Below, in pieces: positions 61,601-64,000 of a stretch of DNA of 64,000 nucleotides; position 1 is the stretch's first letter, and each line of letters starts with the position of its first letter. The stretch comes from Bacteroidetes bacterium UBA1312 (GTDB lineage: Bacteria; Bacteroidota; Bacteroidia; Chitinophagales; Chitinophagaceae), in assembly GCA_002307135.1 (NCBI GenBank), contig DBTQ01000027.1, positions 252,098-316,097 on the forward strand. Direction: 5' to 3'. The position numbers and the translations under genes are program-made. A model generated the notes under the pieces. It was not told where the DNA came from and made no database searches. It was given only the letters and a program-made list of their open reading frames with translations.

Positions 61601-62833
61601 TACCCGAACGCCTGTTTCTCCGGCATCGCCTAAGCTGGTCGCAAAGGCACTGTTGCTGTCGCCTGTTTTGGCGAAGGCATCAGCGACCATCAATAATGCG
61701 CCCAACATATCGTTTTGCACTAAGTCTTTGAATGCTTTGGCATTGCCACCCGCTTTGACGATGATGTCGGCAAATTGCTGCGTCTTGCCCGCAATGTCGG
61801 TCATGAGCTTATTTACTGCAGTAGAGCCGACCTCCGAAGTGATGCCCAGCTCTTGCATGGCGGCCGATATGCCGAGGATACCGCCCGAGGTTACTTTATA
61901 GGTTCGGGCAATCCCCGCCATGCGTGTAGCAAATTCAGTGATCACAGGAGCTGTGGCGATGCCTTCCGCTCCCAATACATTCAGGGCATTACCGATGTGC
62001 AGCACATCATCGCCGTAATTGCCTGTTTTAATGTCGTCGAGGTTATTGCGCAATACACCTAGCTTGGTGGTGATCTCTCGTGCGCCACCGCCGAACTCAT
62101 CGCCGAGCGCAACGACTATTTTATCTAAGTTCTCCACATTGGCTTTGTTGGCCGCTTCGCCGATCTGCCCTAAGCCGATGGCCATTTCCCGCAACTCGGC
62201 GGTTTTGGTTCGGGTGTCCAGCTGTCCCAGCTCTTTGTTGAGCTTTTGTACTTCACTGGCCGTTAAGTTGGTTGTTTTCTGTATGTCCGTAAAGCTGTCC
62301 GATATTTTGGCATTGCCGGAAATGATGCCGGAGAAATAGCCCGCTACAGAGAGGAGTATTTGCTGTACGACATTGCCAATGAACGTACCAACGGCAACGG
62401 TTTTTACTTCCCGCCAAAACTCGGACATCTTGCTTTTTGCCGTGTCCATTGATTTGCTGACGTTGGTAATCTCGGAACGCATTTGGTTAAAGCGTTGCGT
62501 TACCTGTTCAAATTCTTTGAACTTGGCGGCATAGCCTGGTGCGTCTTGGCTCATTTTCTGCAACTCGTTGCGTAGTTCCGTTGCACGGTTCTTGACCATT
62601 TGCAAGCTCGGGGCCATGTTGCCCGCAATGATCTGGTCTAATTCGATGATTTTGTTTTTGAGGTTGCCGAGTGTGTCTATGGCTTTGCCCATATCCTTTC
62701 CGGCGGCTTCGCCTTTTCTAATGGAATCGGTGAGCTTATCGGCTCTTGCCTGTAAGTCAATGAGTGTTTTCTGTGCGGACGGTGCATTGATGTAGATGTT
62801 GACCGTTTTATTGGTGGGGCTTGTTCCTGACAT
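58673..62833 (-). CDS. Phage tail tape-measure protein
   Basis: The 1386-residue protein sets tail length and helps DNA ejection. The N-terminal ~150 residues are coiled-coil (NIYINAPSAQKTLIDLQARADKLTDSIRKGE). Residues ~190-470 resemble the TP901-type core with LTASEVQKLNKELGQLDTRTKTAELREMAIGLGQIGEAANK and FAKTGDSNSAFATSLGDAGETG. A membrane-like region lies at about 480-600 (VNNFLAGAVTFATAFVGILSVLINNLSPIF, LGMLITLLGFTAAAVTVVYGVV). A long coiled coil follows (~700-1160), then an Ala-rich helix (AAAAIAAIDIAANAAAMAMIV) near 1250. It is upstream of the portal gene, unusual for a phage. Confidence 0.85.
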   Translation of the reverse strand: MSGTSPTNKTVNIYINAPSAQKTLIDLQARADKLTDSIRKGEAAGKDMGKAIDTLGNLKNKIIELDQIIAGNMAPSLQMVKNRATELRNELQKMSQDAPGYAAKFKEFEQVTQRFNQMRSEITNVSKSMDTAKSKMSEFWREVKTVAVGTFIGNVVQQILLSVAGYFSGIISGNAKISDSFTDIQKTTNLTASEVQKLNKELGQLDTRTKTAELREMAIGLGQIGEAANKANVENLDKIVVALGDEFGGGAREITTKLGVLRNNLDDIKTGNYGDDVLHIGNALNVLGAEGIATAPVITEFATRMAGIARTYKVTSGGILGISAAMQELGITSEVGSTAVNKLMTDIAGKTQQFADIIVKAGGNAKAFKDLVQNDMLGALLMVADAFAKTGDSNSAFATSLGDAGETGVRVAEVLAKLGKSQELVKEKIDRSTEALQQSDSILAEFGLKNTNLAAKVEKLEKVFNKLLTSPGVNNFLAGAVTFATAFVGILSVLINNLSPIFGLLTLYALGWAAANKEMIIQNAQLLYYNIRIGINTALLNIATAAQAAYTLGLSIMTRTFNVATPAIELFNLAVKSSPLGMLITLLGFTAAAVTVVYGVVTQHTAAIKEYTKAQLVNIEVDKIAQKSISDMKAKVGLLTAVINDNNASQENRLKALNELKALAPEHLSNLTLENIKYAEGKSLLEAFNQQLFKKAALEAAQGIQSDKLKKDLELQEAEYNLQQKISNKQTSIEDLSDEEKKYLGGARKKAPFTASVADALLGSNNSSAALEAITMVKAQRAKLANEIDATNQVVKERYEALGDTLTKGATATRIAYKEPGLSEADQKRLEELEARRKEFERKILALMAETEAAAESNDQKEIQSVKNKYATLVAEAEKLFSDKKRFSKNLLNLNKSEQQELETLYKKQADARSAKEYDDTLLKVKAHFDKEHKLIDDAYLNNEISKEAHGQKILALDEQEYDARALVAEDYAATVKKAETDAEKFKEGASKRRVQQKSKSDEISDTTKLSTAELNVAIAKKGSDLELEAKKVLLQTKFELESKALDKTSALYKLKQTELNKELAKLDKDYTLSKINNYLGIAQGMANILNTFLSAASTKDRAQLEEDNALNQKKKENLQKQLDAKKISQAHYNKEIEKLDDEKAKREHDLKVKEFNRNKAMALVQGAINLALSISKAWADWGGMPVAAAAIAAIDIAANAAAMAMIVGEEAPKYEYGRMPLGNGGIPQGARHSEGGINLVDSVTGKIVGNMEGGEGIISRDTVANNPELAHALINSSMYNGGKRIQAPWLYQNSAPLNYAQATENIQFNRMYSSAAMAGRMATTYHSNNSGTASVGFDATTLAALQTFSADMKKGVKASIYYNEWDKTNNEITSLRKASSANPYG

Positions 62834-62880
62834 GGTGGTTGGGGTTTGTCAGGCTGCAAGGTGTTGGGAAAAGGGCAGGG

Positions 62881-62892
62881 GGGAAAGGACAC
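62881..62892 (-). promoter_or_regulatory. Element motif copy 3
   Basis: Minus-strand GTGTCCTTTCCC, 47 nt upstream of the tape-measure start. Third copy of the repeated motif. Confidence 0.45.
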
Positions 62893-62933
62893 GAAAAAGA
62901 AATGGTATTATTGCATCTTCAAATTATCACAGA

Positions 62934-63767
62934 ATGAAAAACCTAAGGCTAATTATCAATTGGACAGCAATATTGACATTATTTTATTTCACACCTACAC
63001 ATGCCATTGATACAGTATATCATGGTAATCCAAATAATCTTTTGCGTAGCGCAATCGTTAACTGTGATTGTTATGTATCTGAAACCGTTAATGAAAACTG
63101 TATGGTGAATTATGACAAAAAATTAAACCATTCGTTTGTATTGATAAGCGGTATTGAAAAATGCCTCGGCAATAATCCACATTATTTTTATGAAATACAA
63201 TACAACAAAAAGCCCTATTATGTTGAGATCGCACATTTAACTACAAAAGATAGCACTTTTGAAAAAATAGATCAAATGTCAGATTCTGAAAAACAGGATT
63301 TCAAAAAGATGTCAATAATGGTGTCCGAGGCGCTATACAATAAAGACGCTACAGAATTAAAAAAGATGCTCAATAAGGGTGCTAAAGCAGGTCTTTCAAT
63401 AATAGATTGGGAAGTTACCGATGAAAGTGAATATACACAAGGAACAGGTTTCAGTATTAGAGTTTTAAACTCTTCTTCTAAGGTGATAAAATATGTATGG
63501 ATTAATGTTAGCGCAACAAATAGAGTAGGTGATAAAATAGTAACTAAAGGAAGTTCTATAATTACAGTAAAAGGAATGGGGCCGATGAATCCTGGCAGCG
63601 TTTATACATTAAGTAAAGAGTATGCTTGGTTTACTGACTTAGTTGAACGTGCAAATATTGTATCTATAAAAGTTCAGTATATGGACGGCTCAATTAAAAA
63701 TATTGCTAAGCCTAAAGATGTTATTATTCCCAAAAATTATATGGAACTATTATTTGACAGCAATTAA
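62934..63767 (+). CDS. Secreted protein of unknown function, possible moron gene
   Basis: From ATG 62934 (MKNLRLIINWTAILTLFYFTPTHA, signal peptide with cleavage near residue 24) the 277-residue protein has Cys-containing N-terminal motif (NCDCYVSETVNENCMVN), an SH3-like segment (HYFYEIQYNKKPYYVEIAHLTT) and a C-terminal beta-rich region (VISIKVQYMDGSIKNI). The longer frame from 62796 is unlikely because it would begin inside the tape-measure gene. It reads opposite to the phage operon and is AT-rich, suggesting a cargo gene acquired by the element. Confidence 0.55.
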   Translation: MKNLRLIINWTAILTLFYFTPTHAIDTVYHGNPNNLLRSAIVNCDCYVSETVNENCMVNYDKKLNHSFVLISGIEKCLGNNPHYFYEIQYNKKPYYVEIAHLTTKDSTFEKIDQMSDSEKQDFKKMSIMVSEALYNKDATELKKMLNKGAKAGLSIIDWEVTDESEYTQGTGFSIRVLNSSSKVIKYVWINVSATNRVGDKIVTKGSSIITVKGMGPMNPGSVYTLSKEYAWFTDLVERANIVSIKVQYMDGSIKNIAKPKDVIIPKNYMELLFDSN

Positions 63768-63856
63768 ATAATGTCCTTTCTCCATTTTATTTAAGAAAAC
63801 TATTGACTCAATACTTTTCTTATTTTTAATTATGTAACTGGTATATGGTTGCACAA

Positions 63857-63884
63857 AAAAGCCCTTCAATTAGAAGGGCTTTTA
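63857..63884. terminator. Bidirectional terminator
   Basis: AAAAGCCCTTC, loop AATTA, GAAGGGCTTTT: an 11-bp stem with A/T tracts. Serves the secreted-protein gene and the leftward gene entering from the window edge. Confidence 0.8.
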
Positions 63885-64000
63885 TAGTTTAAGAACTGGC
63901 GGAGCTGCTCGACATCTGTCTGTTTCATGAGCCGTGCCAAGAGCACAATTTCTTTGGATACTTTTTTTTGTTGTATGGAAAAAACGTAGAAATTGACCCC
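63866..64000 (-). CDS. C-terminal end of a leftward gene (partial)
   Basis: The minus strand from 64000 reads GVNFYVFSIQQKKVSKEIV, then LLARLMKQTDVEQLRQFLN, with a TGA at 63866-63868. The 44 visible residues look helical and probably belong to another structural or hypothetical gene of the element. Function cannot be read. Confidence 0.45.
   Translation of the reverse strand, partial: GVNFYVFSIQQKKVSKEIVLLARLMKQTDVEQLRQFLNYKSPSN

Noticed and set aside
59034..62339. Many plus-strand frames over the tape-measure gene
   Set aside because: They are complementary-frame shadows of a long Ala/Leu/Ser-rich minus-strand gene.
63768..63800. Plus-strand TGTCCTTTCTCC near 63772
   Set aside because: It has one mismatch to the element motif, faces the wrong way and precedes no gene on that strand.

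Overview
The window looks like a chromosomal segment of a Bacteroidota bacterium, plausibly of the Chitinophagaceae/Sphingobacteriales type. The evidence is a serine protease with a type IX secretion C-terminal domain, a 3-hydroxyanthranilate dioxygenase, a GlmU-family sugar nucleotidyltransferase, a type B L31 protein, and many promoters of the Bacteroidota form (TTTG, about 19 nt, TAnnTTTG). The species cannot be fixed from the sequence alone.

Layout. 1-4.8 kb: topoisomerase IV subunit B (cut by the window edge), oxygen-independent coproporphyrinogen oxidase hemN with a Crp/Fnr-like site at the expected promoter position, and a polysaccharide-flippase-like protein. 5.4-7.6 kb: an AT-rich type II restriction-modification island (C5-cytosine methyltransferase plus an NgoPII-like endonuclease) abutting a start-less gene fragment. 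7.7-13.8 kb: a sugar aminotransferase, an rfbC-like epimerase, a nitroreductase, a GNAT-like protein and a large membrane-anchored protein. 13.9-16.1 kb: an HTH regulator with its own operator, then a three-gene cassette with an ADP-ribosyltransferase-like toxin, a small middle protein and a SecB-like chaperone, resembling the anti-phage toxin-antitoxin-chaperone system CmdTAC, then a short repeat region. 16.2-23.7 kb: ispD, rpsT, an Fe-S electron-transfer pair, an ArsC-like protein and a NarL-type two-component operon with a membrane protein and a lipoprotein. 24.2-28.6 kb: an unusual accessory cluster of two RhiA-like paralogues, a phage tail-collar-like fibre protein, an unknown protein and a possible papain-fold peptidase. 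28.7-43.1 kb: the secreted subtilase, a CNNM/CBS membrane protein, HAAO, an hldD-like epimerase, lipoproteins, the pntA1-pntA2-pntB transhydrogenase operon, a TlpA-like thioredoxin, rpmE, a GlmU-family protein and tpiA.

43.1-64.0 kb: an integrated phage-like element beginning at a tRNA-Glu(TTC) gene. A tyrosine recombinase reads away from the tRNA. Nearly everything else reads toward it: a tape-measure protein, portal-like protein, head/tail proteins, a PLD-like protein, small and large terminase, then a structured 0.5 kb non-coding stretch, a J-domain protein, a RadC-domain protein and a methyltransferase-fold protein that lacks a visible catalytic motif IV but ends in a beta-clamp-like motif. 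No capsid gene or right attachment site is visible, so the element continues past the window. Three leftward genes share an upstream GTGTCCTTTCCC-like motif that may be an element-specific promoter or operator.

The most notable observations are the CmdTAC-like cassette, the RhiA/collar/peptidase cluster, the repeated element motif and the structured non-coding region. All functional calls rest on motif reading without database searches.
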